A DNA stretch of 57,736 nucleotides, taken from the NCBI GenBank assembly GCA_902792115.1, contig CADAYJ010000004.1, positions 1 through 57,736 of the forward strand. The letters are read 5' to 3'. The notes beneath the pieces were generated by a model. That model made no database searches. It was not told the DNA's origin and was given only the letters and a program-made list of their open reading frames with translations. The stretch comes from an uncultured Ruminococcus sp. (lineage in GTDB: Bacteria > Bacillota > Clostridia > Oscillospirales > Acutalibacteraceae). Within the stretch, counting starts at the first letter, position 1. Each line of letters begins with the position of its first letter. Position numbers and translations under genes: made by a program. Shown one piece after another: positions 10,517 through 19,259 of this stretch.

Positions 10517-11221
10517 TTATATTACGTAGAAGAGAATGCAGAAGAAGTGGAGAAGGCTTCCGATAACAATAAAGATGTGGAATACTGAGTGCATATAGCG
10601 CTTTTTCTTGCCTATACCATAGAGAACGGCGCCGACAGTGTAGCTCACGCCGCCGAGAAAGAGGAAGATCACGCCTCCCCTGCCCATGATCGAAATGAGC
10701 TTCGGAAGGACGGGCAGGATACACCAGCCGAGAGCTATGTAAAAGATCATTCCCAGCACCTTGTATTTTTCCAGGTTTATCGCCGTAAGGGTGACTCCGA
10801 GGACAGCAAGCCCCCAGACTATCCCAAAATAAACCCAGCCGAGCGCTGTGTTGTATTCGCGAAGTGTACACAGCGCGATAGGCGTGTACGTTCCTGCGAT
10901 AAGGAAGAATATCGTGCAGTGGTCAAGCACGCGGAAGACCTTTTTAGCCTTTAGGTTCGGGCTGAGACCGTGGTAGATACTCGACATACTGTAAAGGACG
11001 ATCATCATAGAGCCGAAGATAGCCGCGCTTACTACGCTGTACGGGTTGCCTTTTTTTGCGGCAAAGACGATACACAGCACCGCCACAGCGATGCCCATAG
11101 CGCCGCCGACGATATGAGTGACCATATTAAAGATCTCTTCACCCTTAGTATAGTCGGGTATCGGGATCTTTTCTTTTTTTACGGAAGCTCCTTTTGAAAG
11201 ATCATTGCTTTTTTTCATCAT
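10517..11221 (-). CDS. trhA: Hemolysin III / TrhA family (PAQR-like) membrane protein
   Basis: About 234 residues with seven predicted membrane helices. Family signatures are SSIYHGLS after the second helix, VLDHCTIFFLIAGTYTP, and MHSVFHIFIVIGSLLHFF near the C-terminus; the His residues in these segments correspond to the metal site of PAQR proteins. Bacterial members influence membrane lipid homeostasis; haemolysis is a historical name. I place the start at tandem ATG codons after AGAAGG; an upstream in-frame ATG at 11284 lies before a GGAGG/CCTCC hairpin (about 11245-11260) and gives an unlike N-terminus. Confidence 0.9.
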   Translation of the reverse strand: MMKKSNDLSKGASVKKEKIPIPDYTKGEEIFNMVTHIVGGAMGIAVAVLCIVFAAKKGNPYSVVSAAIFGSMMIVLYSMSSIYHGLSPNLKAKKVFRVLDHCTIFFLIAGTYTPIALCTLREYNTALGWVYFGIVWGLAVLGVTLTAINLEKYKVLGMIFYIALGWCILPVLPKLISIMGRGGVIFLFLGGVSYTVGAVLYGIGKKKRYMHSVFHIFIVIGSLLHFFCILFYVI

Positions 11222-11351
11222 TTCACAACCTTCTTGATTAGAACCGCGGAGGTAATGTCCTCCGTTTTGCAGGGGGGATCCCATGCCGAACGCAGAAAGA
11301 CGGCGGATTTGTTTCTGCTTGCTGAAAGCAGAGTTTTAAGTCGTCAAAATA

Positions 11352-11380
11352 ATTATAACACTTTGATGTCGATTTTTCAA
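11352..11380 (-). promoter_or_regulatory. Promoter of the hemolysin-III operon
   Basis: Minus strand TTGAAA (11375-11380), 17-base spacer, perfect TATAAT (11352-11357). Confidence 0.75.
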
Positions 11381-11388
11381 TGTTAAAT

Positions 11389-11423
11389 CAAAAAACAAAG
11401 GAGATCGCAATAAACGGTCTCCC
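11389..11423 (-). terminator. Terminator of the DUF2339 operon
   Basis: Minus strand: GGGAGACCG pairs with CGATCTCC (one mismatch), then TTTGTTTTTT. It ends the 15299-11442 transcription unit just before the next promoter. Confidence 0.75.
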
Positions 11424-11441
11424 ATGCTTTTTTTATCTCAA

Positions 11442-14400
11442 TTAATTAGTTGAGCTGCTCCCTTTTTCGGGCGCCGCCTGCGGTGCGCTTTCAACGGGCG
11501 CATTGCCTGCAGCCGGTGCAGGATCGGCGATCGGCGCGGTCACTGCGTTTATCGGAGCGCCGTTTGCGGAGACTGTCTGCATTACGGGTATCTGCTGCAT
11601 GACCGGCGTGGAATCATCCTTGAGCTTTTTTTCAAGTGCATTGTAAATACCGCTGATGATGAAGCAGACGATACCGCCGACTACGAACGCGACAACTCTT
11701 GCAAGAGAATCCGCGCCGCTGATGTCTGCCGTTACGAGCTTGATAATACAGATCATGACGACTATCAGACCGTATACGCGAAGCCCCTTGGCTTTTGATG
11801 CAAAGCCGATGATGATGCAGATCAGAGCCGTTATCATCGTTATTACAGAGAATATGTAGGAGAAGTCGTAGGTGCTTGAAAGGCCGTTGCACGCGCAGTT
11901 TACGAGGAAGGTTGCGCTTATGCCGACGAACACCTGCACCCATATGCCCGGGTTTTCCCTTAGACTTTCACGAGCCTTTACGAAGAAGAGAGCCACGCAG
12001 GAGAGCATGAGAAGAATTGTTGCCGTGTATTCTCCGGCGGTGGAGGCTGTTTGTGAAAGCGTAGGTAGAGCTATATAAAACGCTGCGGCGGAGGTTATGC
12101 GAACTGCGATATTGAACGCGGTTCCTTTTTTTCCGTGATATTTGAGCGCGTAAACCGCTGTATTTACGGCTGTGAGGAGTATCATTGCCGCAGCCCATCT
12201 GTAAGAGCTGATGCTTGTCCTTGCAAATGCCCAGAACGCGATCGAGGGGTATGCGAGGTTTATCCAGAAATAAGAGACATACTTGGAAAGATTCTTGACA
12301 GAGTCAGGCATGACGCTGCTGTTCTCGTCAAGGCTGCCCATCAGGAAAGATAAGCCGAGCATGAGAGATGCGTGAGCAAGCGATATGCCTGTCATTATCA
12401 TGTGGAGAGGAAGGTCGTGTCCGTCCTGTGTTACGGTGTACAAAACGAGCTTTCCGTATCCCGCAAGCCCCATGCAGAGCATATCAAGCACCATCGTTGC
12501 CCATATGAAGGGAGAAAGACGCGAATCCTTCGTAAGCAGGTATATGGCGAGCAGAGCTGCGGTAAACACGAAGAAGAAAGGCGTGCAGTTCAGCGTTACG
12601 GCGTAGATATAGAAGGGCTTGAAATAATCCGAGAAGCCGAATGATAATGACGTTGTAAAGACAGCGACGGTAAACGCTGCCGCAGCTTTGAGAGCGAGGT
12701 TTTTGCTCTTTGCAAAGTCGTATACGTATACAGCGGTGATGAGCGCCGTCATAACGACGAAGACGGCCTTGATGATATTGTTGTCGCCGAGGATAGGAAC
12801 GGAGAGCGCGAAAATACCGACGTAGACCGTAAGCAGCGATTCAGCCTTTACAACGGTGCGGAGATCCGGCTCGTTTTCGCCGCCGAATTTGATAAAGTAG
12901 CAGATTATGTTCATCAGCGCGAATTCGCTCATGATGAGAGGGAATGAGATACTGCTGAATTCGCTTGCGTTTATTGATATGATGGATACGCTCAGCCAGA
13001 GGTATTCGGCGATCTTCATGTACTTGAAGGTGCGCTGCTTGCTCTCACCGCTCTGAATGAACCAGAGAAGGAGAAGCACGGCGCCGATGCCGACCATGTA
13101 AGGAATGCTGATCCATACGTTTTCTATCTTGAAGAAGCCGTAGAACGTCATGTATACAGCTTCAAAGAAGAGCACAGCCGCCGAGACGGGCGCGACGCCC
13201 TTGAGCTTCGTCAGCTTGAACAGGCCGGCAAGGAGGAGAGCATAGACGAAGACGAACGGCAGACCTGTGTTGTGAGCGGCCGCAAAGAGAGATACCGACG
13301 TCATCACGGAGATGAACCATACGGAGATTATCGAGAGGTGAGCGCTGAAGCTGAGCTTCTGCTCCAGAATGAGCGTGAGGAAGAGGTGGAGCAGGGCTGC
13401 GATAACGAGCGCGCTCGCCGTCGGGAGGACGACGTTAGTATGAAATGCGTTCCGGCAGATGTAGTATGTGATGCAGCCGACGGAGGCAATAGTTCCCGAC
13501 GTCCAAAGCACCTTGTTTACCAGGTGGATAGCTGTCGCGGCAGCCGTCATCTTGCTGCTTTGGCTCCTGGCGTCGAACGCCTCTGCCTTGTCTGCAAACT
13601 TCCCGGAAAGCAGCTTGAGACCTTCGCCCTCAAGCGCCGCGGCACTCGTTGAAACGAGGTAAGAAACAAAGGATATCGCGATAAACTGGATCGCGTAGAT
13701 AACGATCGCGGCAGTGACGGAGATCGACTGCGGCATGATGAACTTTTCGCTGAACGCGCTGCTCATCGCGACAGACGTATATACAAGCAGGCACTGCGAC
13801 ATGATAAGGCCGAAGCGGTAAGTCTTTCGGCAGCAGAAAATGTTGCCTGCTATGATAACGGCGATAGCAGCAAGCTGGTAGACCGTCAGGAAAATTACCC
13901 TTTCAGCGGTGAATCCGAGAGTGAATGCAAAGCAGATCGAAACTGCCGTGCCGATGTGAGCCGTAACGCTGAGCATGATCGAATTCAGCTTCCTGGACAT
14001 GAACAGCGCAAACGCCGACCACACGAGAATGAGCGCGAATGCAGGGATATCCTCCAGAGAGTGGAAGTAGATGTGCGAAAGAAGGATTGTTATGAAGAAC
14101 GTTCCGAAGCCGCAGCCGAGCATTCCGAGAGGGAATACCGATTTATCCTTGCGCGCAAGGAATGCGCCGACGGCGATAAATCCGCCGCTGACGATGAACA
14201 TCGCGATCATCTTCATTGTGTTGGTGACCTGTTCCGTGCTGAGCGTGCAGAAAAGGATCAGACCGATAAAGATAAGCAGGGAAGCCGCAATATTGAAAAG
14301 CCTGGTTCCGAGCCATTCCTCGAAATGTCTCTTCCGTACTGCGGGAGCCGGACGTACAGGAGCCGGACGTACAGGAGCCGGACGTACGGGAGCATTCTGC

Positions 14401-14855
14401 GCCGGGGCAGAATAAACGGGAGCCGGCTTAGGCGCAGGCTGATATGATGTCTGCGCGGAGACCGGCTGAGGCGCCGCGTAGGGAGTATGGATCTGTACCG
14501 GCTGAGAGGGAGCTTCCGATACGGCCGCAGCTCCGGCAGCGGGAGAAATGTCCGTGACGGCAGCGGCAAACGGTTTCTCCGCCGGTGTATCCTGCCGCGC
14601 CGGCTGAGGCGGATTCTTTGCGAGATCGACGCCAGCCGCCGGCTTTTGCGGTTCTGCCGCGTCCTGTTTATCATTCTCCGGCCCGGTGTTTACGAGATCG
14701 TACAGATAAAACGATTTGCTGTAAAGGTCGCGAAGCTGATCCCTTACGGTCTTCATCTCGTTTTGATATTTTTTGACCTTGCTTGAAAGGTTGATCACGA
14801 CGATCATAAGTACGATCACGGCTATAAACGTGACGGCTAAAATAAATTCATCCAT
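11442..14855 (-). CDS. DUF2339 giant multispanning membrane protein
   Basis: 1137 residues. One N-terminal helix (residues 4-25), a short coiled region, and a 120-residue Pro/Ala-rich linker ending in three exact PVRPAP repeats encoded by a 15-bp tandem repeat at about 14340-14390. Then RHFEEWLGTRLFNIAASLLIFIG opens the DUF2339 domain, followed by some 25 or more hydrophobic helices to residue about 1090 and a soluble Pro/Ala tail. Function unknown. Start: AAGGAGG seven bases before ATG. It lies 12 bases after an XRE regulator and is probably controlled with it. Confidence 0.88.
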   Translation of the reverse strand: MDEFILAVTFIAVIVLMIVVINLSSKVKKYQNEMKTVRDQLRDLYSKSFYLYDLVNTGPENDKQDAAEPQKPAAGVDLAKNPPQPARQDTPAEKPFAAAVTDISPAAGAAAVSEAPSQPVQIHTPYAAPQPVSAQTSYQPAPKPAPVYSAPAQNAPVRPAPVRPAPVRPAPAVRKRHFEEWLGTRLFNIAASLLIFIGLILFCTLSTEQVTNTMKMIAMFIVSGGFIAVGAFLARKDKSVFPLGMLGCGFGTFFITILLSHIYFHSLEDIPAFALILVWSAFALFMSRKLNSIMLSVTAHIGTAVSICFAFTLGFTAERVIFLTVYQLAAIAVIIAGNIFCCRKTYRFGLIMSQCLLVYTSVAMSSAFSEKFIMPQSISVTAAIVIYAIQFIAISFVSYLVSTSAAALEGEGLKLLSGKFADKAEAFDARSQSSKMTAAATAIHLVNKVLWTSGTIASVGCITYYICRNAFHTNVVLPTASALVIAALLHLFLTLILEQKLSFSAHLSIISVWFISVMTSVSLFAAAHNTGLPFVFVYALLLAGLFKLTKLKGVAPVSAAVLFFEAVYMTFYGFFKIENVWISIPYMVGIGAVLLLLWFIQSGESKQRTFKYMKIAEYLWLSVSIISINASEFSSISFPLIMSEFALMNIICYFIKFGGENEPDLRTVVKAESLLTVYVGIFALSVPILGDNNIIKAVFVVMTALITAVYVYDFAKSKNLALKAAAAFTVAVFTTSLSFGFSDYFKPFYIYAVTLNCTPFFFVFTAALLAIYLLTKDSRLSPFIWATMVLDMLCMGLAGYGKLVLYTVTQDGHDLPLHMIMTGISLAHASLMLGLSFLMGSLDENSSVMPDSVKNLSKYVSYFWINLAYPSIAFWAFARTSISSYRWAAAMILLTAVNTAVYALKYHGKKGTAFNIAVRITSAAAFYIALPTLSQTASTAGEYTATILLMLSCVALFFVKARESLRENPGIWVQVFVGISATFLVNCACNGLSSTYDFSYIFSVITMITALICIIIGFASKAKGLRVYGLIVVMICIIKLVTADISGADSLARVVAFVVGGIVCFIISGIYNALEKKLKDDSTPVMQQIPVMQTVSANGAPINAVTAPIADPAPAAGNAPVESAPQAAPEKGSSSTN

Positions 14856-14867
14856 AACTTATCCTCC

Positions 14868-15299
14868 TTAGATCAGTTTTTCAAGGTCGTCAATGTCAAA
14901 GGACGACGCTAAAATGCTGTTGTCCGGCGCTACGAGGCGGTAGTGCTGAGAAATGATGTTCTGCTCGATAACGAAGCCGTTTTTTTCCTTGATGGTGTTC
15001 CACCAGACGCGCGTCTGATTTGCGCGGCGGTATGAAGGCTCGCTCTCCTCAAAAGCGATGCGGTGGATAAGCGGCAGGACGTCGCCGAACATTTCGCAGA
15101 TAACGCTGCTTTTTTGAAAGAGAGAGCAGAGAGTCACGCTGCCCGACCAACCGAGCGAGGAGCGCCCTTTTTCGATCTCGACGAGCGTCTTTTTCGACAG
15201 TCCGAGCGTATACGCCATTTTTTTCTGGTTGAAGGAATACTCCGTCCTGACAGCTTTGAGATTGTTGTCACAGGCTTTTATAAATTCACTTCTGTCAAT
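14868..15299 (-). CDS. XRE-family HTH regulator, apparently starting at an AUU codon
   Basis: The first ATG (15218) would delete the first half of the helix-turn-helix. Reading upstream in frame gives a complete one: LKAVRTEYSFNQKKMAYTLG, then LSKKTLVEIEKG. The only open extension begins after an in-frame TGA at ATT (15297-15299), eight bases behind AGGTGAT; no ATG, GTG or TTG is in frame. The product would be about 143 residues. The C-terminal half is uncharacterised. A palindrome overlaps the -10 of its promoter, fitting autorepression, and DUF2339 follows by 12 bases. The alternative is a sequencing error or a truncated protein from 15218. Confidence 0.72.
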   Translation of the reverse strand: MDRSEFIKACDNNLKAVRTEYSFNQKKMAYTLGLSKKTLVEIEKGRSSLGWSGSVTLCSLFQKSSVICEMFGDVLPLIHRIAFEESEPSYRRANQTRVWWNTIKEKNGFVIEQNIISQHYRLVAPDNSILASSFDIDDLEKLI

Positions 15300-15432
15300 A
15301 GGTCATCACCTGCTTTGCGCTGCTCCGCCGACAAAAGAACGAATACGGTGCATTATTCAATTCTGCATAAACGCTCCGCGCTGTAATTGATGGGGCAATT
15401 ATACAGGATTGATAATGTGAGCAATTCTTATA

Positions 15433-15466
15433 GTGTAATTTTACACCATTACATATACTGTGTCAA
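15433..15466 (-). promoter_or_regulatory. Promoter with overlapping palindromic operator for the XRE/DUF2339 operon
   Basis: Minus strand TTGACA (15461-15466), 17-base spacer, TAAAAT (15438-15443). GTGTAA-tt-TTACAC (15433-15446) is a perfect inverted repeat covering the -10, where a repressor would block RNA polymerase. Confidence 0.75.
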
Positions 15467-15523
15467 CCGTCATATTAACTGAACAGACAGGGAAAAAATT
15501 GTTTATTTTTTGTTGCGTTCCTT

Positions 15524-15551
15524 TTGATGTTGTAGTAAAATTATGTATAAG
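15524..15551 (+). promoter_or_regulatory. Promoter of maf
   Basis: TTGATG (15524-15529), 16-base spacer, TATAAG (15546-15551); a GGGAGGAG site follows 5 bases before the maf ATG. Confidence 0.5.
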
Positions 15552-15578
15552 AAAGCAATTTGACGGGAGGAGAATAAA

Positions 15579-16133
15579 ATGATAATACTTGCGTCGGCGT
15601 CGCCGAGGAGGAAAGAGCTTTTAAAGCTGATTTTTGATGATTTCGAGATAATCCCCGCAGATATTGAGGAGACAGTGAGAAGAAACATAGACCTCGAGCA
15701 GTACCCGGAATACCTCGCTTTGAAAAAATCAAGATACATCGCGGAGAAAAGACCGGGCGACGACGTTGTGATCGGTTGTGATACAGGTGTCTTTATCGAC
15801 GATATGATGCTCGGCAAGCCTGATGATGAGGCTCAGGCGGCTGAAATGCTTCGTCTGCTTTCCGGAAGGGTGCATAAGGTCATAACAGGCTGCAGCGTGT
15901 TTTACAAAGGGCAGAACGTCAGCTTCTCGGATACGACCGAGGTGGAGTTCTATCATTTATCGGAGAGCGATATCAAGGAGTATATCGCGACGGGAGAGCC
16001 GATGGACAAAGCCGGAGCATACGGCATACAGGGAAAGGGAGCGCTTCTCGTTAAGCGCATCAACGGCGACTATTATAACGTAGTGGGTATGCCGGTGGGG
16101 GCGCTGAAGCAGAAGCTGAAAATGCTTCTGTGA
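15579..16133 (+). CDS. maf: Maf family nucleoside triphosphate pyrophosphatase
   Basis: 184 residues, normal for Maf. Members hydrolyse dTTP, UTP or modified NTPs to monophosphates and are linked to septum inhibition and nucleotide-pool cleaning. Seen: N-terminal SASPRRKELL, VVIGCDTGV in the middle with the catalytic Asp region, and GEPMDKAGAYGIQGKGA near the C-terminus. Strong ribosome site. Its stop is 15 bases before the next gene, so the two form an operon. Confidence 0.94.
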   Translation: MIILASASPRRKELLKLIFDDFEIIPADIEETVRRNIDLEQYPEYLALKKSRYIAEKRPGDDVVIGCDTGVFIDDMMLGKPDDEAQAAEMLRLLSGRVHKVITGCSVFYKGQNVSFSDTTEVEFYHLSESDIKEYIATGEPMDKAGAYGIQGKGALLVKRINGDYYNVVGMPVGALKQKLKMLL

Positions 16134-16148
16134 TCCCGGGGTGACGTC

Positions 16149-16802
16149 ATGAAAAAAGATCTTGAAAAAGAGCTGTTTTCCTTTATTAAGGGAGCGCAGA
16201 AGGCAAAGCCCGCATTTATCTTTGCTCTGCCAATGATAGTTTACATTTTGCACAGGCTTTTTCAGCGGTTTGTCCGCCTCCGAAGAGGTCTTCCGTTCAA
16301 CAGGCTCGTGCTTGCGTTTGTTATTCTTACGTTCTGCGTGACGCTCGTTATAATGATCCGTAATATTGCAGATATCCTGCGCCTGAAAAAACGGCTCGGG
16401 AAGATAATGCAGAGCAGCGAGGCGGTCGTCATAGAGCAGGACTACCGCTTCGGCACCGTGTATCTCGACAGAAATGTTATACTCGGAAGGAAGTATATCA
16501 TCTCAAAGGGAAGCTCGCGCCTTTTCAGCTACGACGAGCTGAGCGGAGTTTTCGACGATATCCGAGATACGTACAATGTCGTGAGTATGATCCTCCACGG
16601 CGCAGACGACGTTGTAAAGACGAAGATAATCAAAGCGGAGTATAAGGGGAAAAATTTCCTTCACGATAGGCGCATCTGCGAGATAGAGGTTCATAAAAAT
16701 TATCTTTCCGACATCGGGCAGACGAACGGCTACGAGCAGCTCAGCGCGATAGAGAAGGAAATAAGAGAGAAAATTGCGGACCGGCCGCCGGAAAATAGCT
16801 GA
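16149..16802 (+). CDS. Two-helix membrane protein of unknown function
   Basis: 217 residues. Two hydrophobic stretches near residues 22-35 and 53-72 are separated by a basic loop (RFVRLRRG), followed by a soluble domain of about 145 residues rich in charged residues. No recognised motif. GGGGTGA precedes the ATG. It is cotranscribed with maf and ends at the bidirectional hairpin at 16844. Confidence 0.7.
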   Translation: MKKDLEKELFSFIKGAQKAKPAFIFALPMIVYILHRLFQRFVRLRRGLPFNRLVLAFVILTFCVTLVIMIRNIADILRLKKRLGKIMQSSEAVVIEQDYRFGTVYLDRNVILGRKYIISKGSSRLFSYDELSGVFDDIRDTYNVVSMILHGADDVVKTKIIKAEYKGKNFLHDRRICEIEVHKNYLSDIGQTNGYEQLSAIEKEIREKIADRPPENS

Positions 16803-16843
16803 AAAGCAGTGCAGAGAATGAATAGATTTACAGAAATAAAACA

Positions 16844-16870
16844 GCTCCCGCAGCGTGAAGCCGCGGGAGC
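16844..16870. terminator. Bidirectional terminator between convergent genes
   Basis: GCTCCCGC (16844-16851) pairs with GCGGGAGC (16863-16870). T-rich on both outer sides, so it can serve both the maf operon and the minus-strand membrane-protein gene. Confidence 0.75.
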
Positions 16871-16894
16871 ATATTGTTGTTCAATTCAGGTTCA

Positions 16895-18217
16895 TTACAT
16901 CATGCCGTTGTTGTAGCCGTTGTTATAGCCGCCCTGGCCGCCCTGACCGCCGTACGGGTTAGAACCGCCCATAGGAGACTGTGCAAACGGATCTGCCTGC
17001 GCGAACGGATCGCCGCCGAAGCCCGGCTGACCGCCCTGCGGAGCGTAAGGTGCGCCGCCGTTGCCGTAGGGAGCGCCGCCGTACGGGTTGCCGCCCTGCT
17101 GATACATCTGAGGCTCCTTGCTGTAATCCTGCTGAAGCTCCTCGGGAATGTAAGAGGACTTCTTGTTGGGATCCTGCTCCTCGCCGATGAGGTAAGGCTG
17201 GCTCTGCTGCCTTGCTTCGTGGGAAGATCTGCCGGAGGACTTGTATGTAGGCATCGGAGAAGCATCGGAAACTCTGTTTCCTGCGCCGACGCTCTCGAAT
17301 ACGAAGTCTTCATTCTCCTTGGCGAATGCCGCCCAGCCCTTTGCAAATACACCTCTCAGCGAGATGTAGAGAGCGGAGCTTACGGAGTAGATAAGATAAG
17401 GTGTAACGATCTTATTGATGAAGGATATGTCGATCGGAACGTCGATATCCATGTCTGTGAAGATGCTGCTGTTGGGGTTGCCTACCATGAGGTAGAAGAT
17501 AACTGTGCCGATGAGTGCGAGAACGCCGAATACGAGCGACCATGTGCCGTAGGAAACAGCGCCCTTGCTCTTGAGCATCGGGTTTTTGCAGGTGAGAACA
17601 ACGCTCTTAAGGAAAGCTGTCTGAGCGTTAACGTAGTAGAGATAAATGCCGTAAATGATGATCGTGACGAGAAGCATGATCAGGAGAGTGATCCTGAACG
17701 ATGAAACTGCTCTTGTGATAGATTCGATCTGCTCGGGAGTGAGCTTTGTCTGCGCGTCTTCACCGCCGGAGCCTGCGAGGAAGTTTACGAGCGTCGGAGT
17801 TGCAAAGATGAATACGATCTCGAGAACAACTACAAGAATTGCTGCGAGAGCGTTGATGATAAGCTGGATCACGGAAAGGGCGTGAAGGATCTGGAACCAG
17901 ATCGTCGGACGTCCGCTCGGAGTGACCGAGAATACAAATATCATGAAAATGCAGAGAGTTACAACTGCAGAGATCAGGAATGAGAGAGGATTGGCAGATG
18001 TAGTTGTGGTAGTCTCTACGGTGGATTCCCCGAGAGCCGTAGCTAAAGACTGGAGATCCGGCATGATCTTGTTTGTAGCAACGGTTAACATAAAGCTCGA
18101 TACAAGAGTTACGAGCGAAAGGATCGCGATAACGAGAGTCATCGGCTTTTTGAAATATTTTTTGACGATTGCTAGGTTGCGGGATATATTGCTTCCCGAG
18201 CTTGACATAATGGCCAT
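16895..18217 (-). CDS. Polytopic membrane protein with Gly/Pro/Tyr/Asn-rich tail
   Basis: 440 residues from ATG 18217, ten bases after GGGGGA. About six hydrophobic helices up to residue 310, then a soluble, low-complexity tail made of NPYGG, GNGGAPY, DPFAQ and GGYNNG-like units ending in Met-Met. The membrane part shares order and motifs with the 2040-2951 product (VKKYFKKP, FRITLLI, AQTAFLKSVVLTCKNP, KGAVSYG). The tail resembles disordered prion-like or condensate-forming segments; that is inference. Single-gene unit. Confidence 0.75.
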   Translation of the reverse strand: MAIMSSSGSNISRNLAIVKKYFKKPMTLVIAILSLVTLVSSFMLTVATNKIMPDLQSLATALGESTVETTTTTSANPLSFLISAVVTLCIFMIFVFSVTPSGRPTIWFQILHALSVIQLIINALAAILVVVLEIVFIFATPTLVNFLAGSGGEDAQTKLTPEQIESITRAVSSFRITLLIMLLVTIIIYGIYLYYVNAQTAFLKSVVLTCKNPMLKSKGAVSYGTWSLVFGVLALIGTVIFYLMVGNPNSSIFTDMDIDVPIDISFINKIVTPYLIYSVSSALYISLRGVFAKGWAAFAKENEDFVFESVGAGNRVSDASPMPTYKSSGRSSHEARQQSQPYLIGEEQDPNKKSSYIPEELQQDYSKEPQMYQQGGNPYGGAPYGNGGAPYAPQGGQPGFGGDPFAQADPFAQSPMGGSNPYGGQGGQGGYNNGYNNGMM

Positions 18218-18267
18218 GTAGAGTAAATCCCCCTTCAAAAGTAAAAATAATAAATGATGCCTATATC

Positions 18268-18296
18268 ATATTACAGTAAAACCGCATATAATACAA
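18268..18296 (-). promoter_or_regulatory. Promoter of the 16895-18217 gene
   Basis: Minus strand TTGTAT (18291-18296), 17-base spacer, TAATAT (18268-18273). Confidence 0.45.
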
Positions 18297-18335
18297 TAGA
18301 AAACACCAATTTTTCACATAATTTTTCCCTTATCA

Positions 18336-19256
18336 CTACATAAGAGACGCGGTAAGGCACACCCAGCCGTTATCCTCGTATTTATCGAGGATACGCAGAT
18401 GGCGCGAGACCTCACGCTCGACCTCTTCACTTCGTGAATCTATGATGCCGCTCATGACGTAGACCGTCTCCGGCTTCATAAATTTTTCGATATCAGCCGT
18501 CAGCGCGATTATCGCGTCTGCAACGATATTAGCGGCGATGATATCGTATTTGCCCGAAACCTTATCGGTGAGATTTCCGCAAACTGCCGTGAAGCGGTCT
18601 GTTACGCCGTTAAGCTCGGCGTTTTCGTAAGCCGTTTTTACGGCCATCTCGTCAATATCCACTCCGAATGCGGAATCGCAGCCGAGGATAAGCGCCGCCG
18701 CCGAAAGGATACCGCTGCCGCAGCCGACGTCGAGGAAGTTTTTCCCCGGCCCTGCGAGCTTTTCGATAACTCCCAGTACGAGCCGCGTCGTTTCGTGAGC
18801 GCCCGTTCCGAAGGCGATGCCGGGATCGAGATTCAGTACGGCTCTGCCCTTCGCGTCATATTCACTGCGCCACGTCGGGCGGATAAGCAGCTTTTCGCCG
18901 ACCTCGATCGGGTTGAAATACTGCTTCCAGTTGTTGAGCCAGTCCTCCTCGGCGCAGCCGAGCGTCTCGATCTCAAACGGGATCCCCTCGCTCTCGTAAC
19001 GCTCGCGCAGGAAGGAAACAGCCTCTCCCGGATTGTCCTCCGGGCTGATATAGATATGTACAACGCCCTTTGTGCGGTCTTTTTTAAGAAGCTCCTCGTC
19101 AATAAGGTCGATATGAGCTATCTCCTCGACCTCCTGCTCGAGCATCGAGTAGTCCTCAATATAGATGCCGTACGGGACTGCCATCTGTGCGATGTCTCCT
19201 GCCGCGTCTATAAAATCGTTCGGTACGTTGATCTTGATCTCTGTCCAGTCGTTCAT
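18336..19256 (-). CDS. prmA: Ribosomal protein L11 methyltransferase
   Basis: 306 residues, as usual for PrmA, which trimethylates ribosomal protein L11 with S-adenosylmethionine. Seen: GIAFGTGAHETTRLVL, the SAM-binding FLDVGCGSGILSAAAL and the following acidic VDID, and ANIVADAI in motif IV. The start lies three bases after the hisS stop and its GGTGA site is inside the end of hisS, so translation is coupled. Confidence 0.95.
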   Translation of the reverse strand: MNDWTEIKINVPNDFIDAAGDIAQMAVPYGIYIEDYSMLEQEVEEIAHIDLIDEELLKKDRTKGVVHIYISPEDNPGEAVSFLRERYESEGIPFEIETLGCAEEDWLNNWKQYFNPIEVGEKLLIRPTWRSEYDAKGRAVLNLDPGIAFGTGAHETTRLVLGVIEKLAGPGKNFLDVGCGSGILSAAALILGCDSAFGVDIDEMAVKTAYENAELNGVTDRFTAVCGNLTDKVSGKYDIIAANIVADAIIALTADIEKFMKPETVYVMSGIIDSRSEEVEREVSRHLRILDKYEDNGWVCLTASLM

Positions 19257-19259
19257 TGT

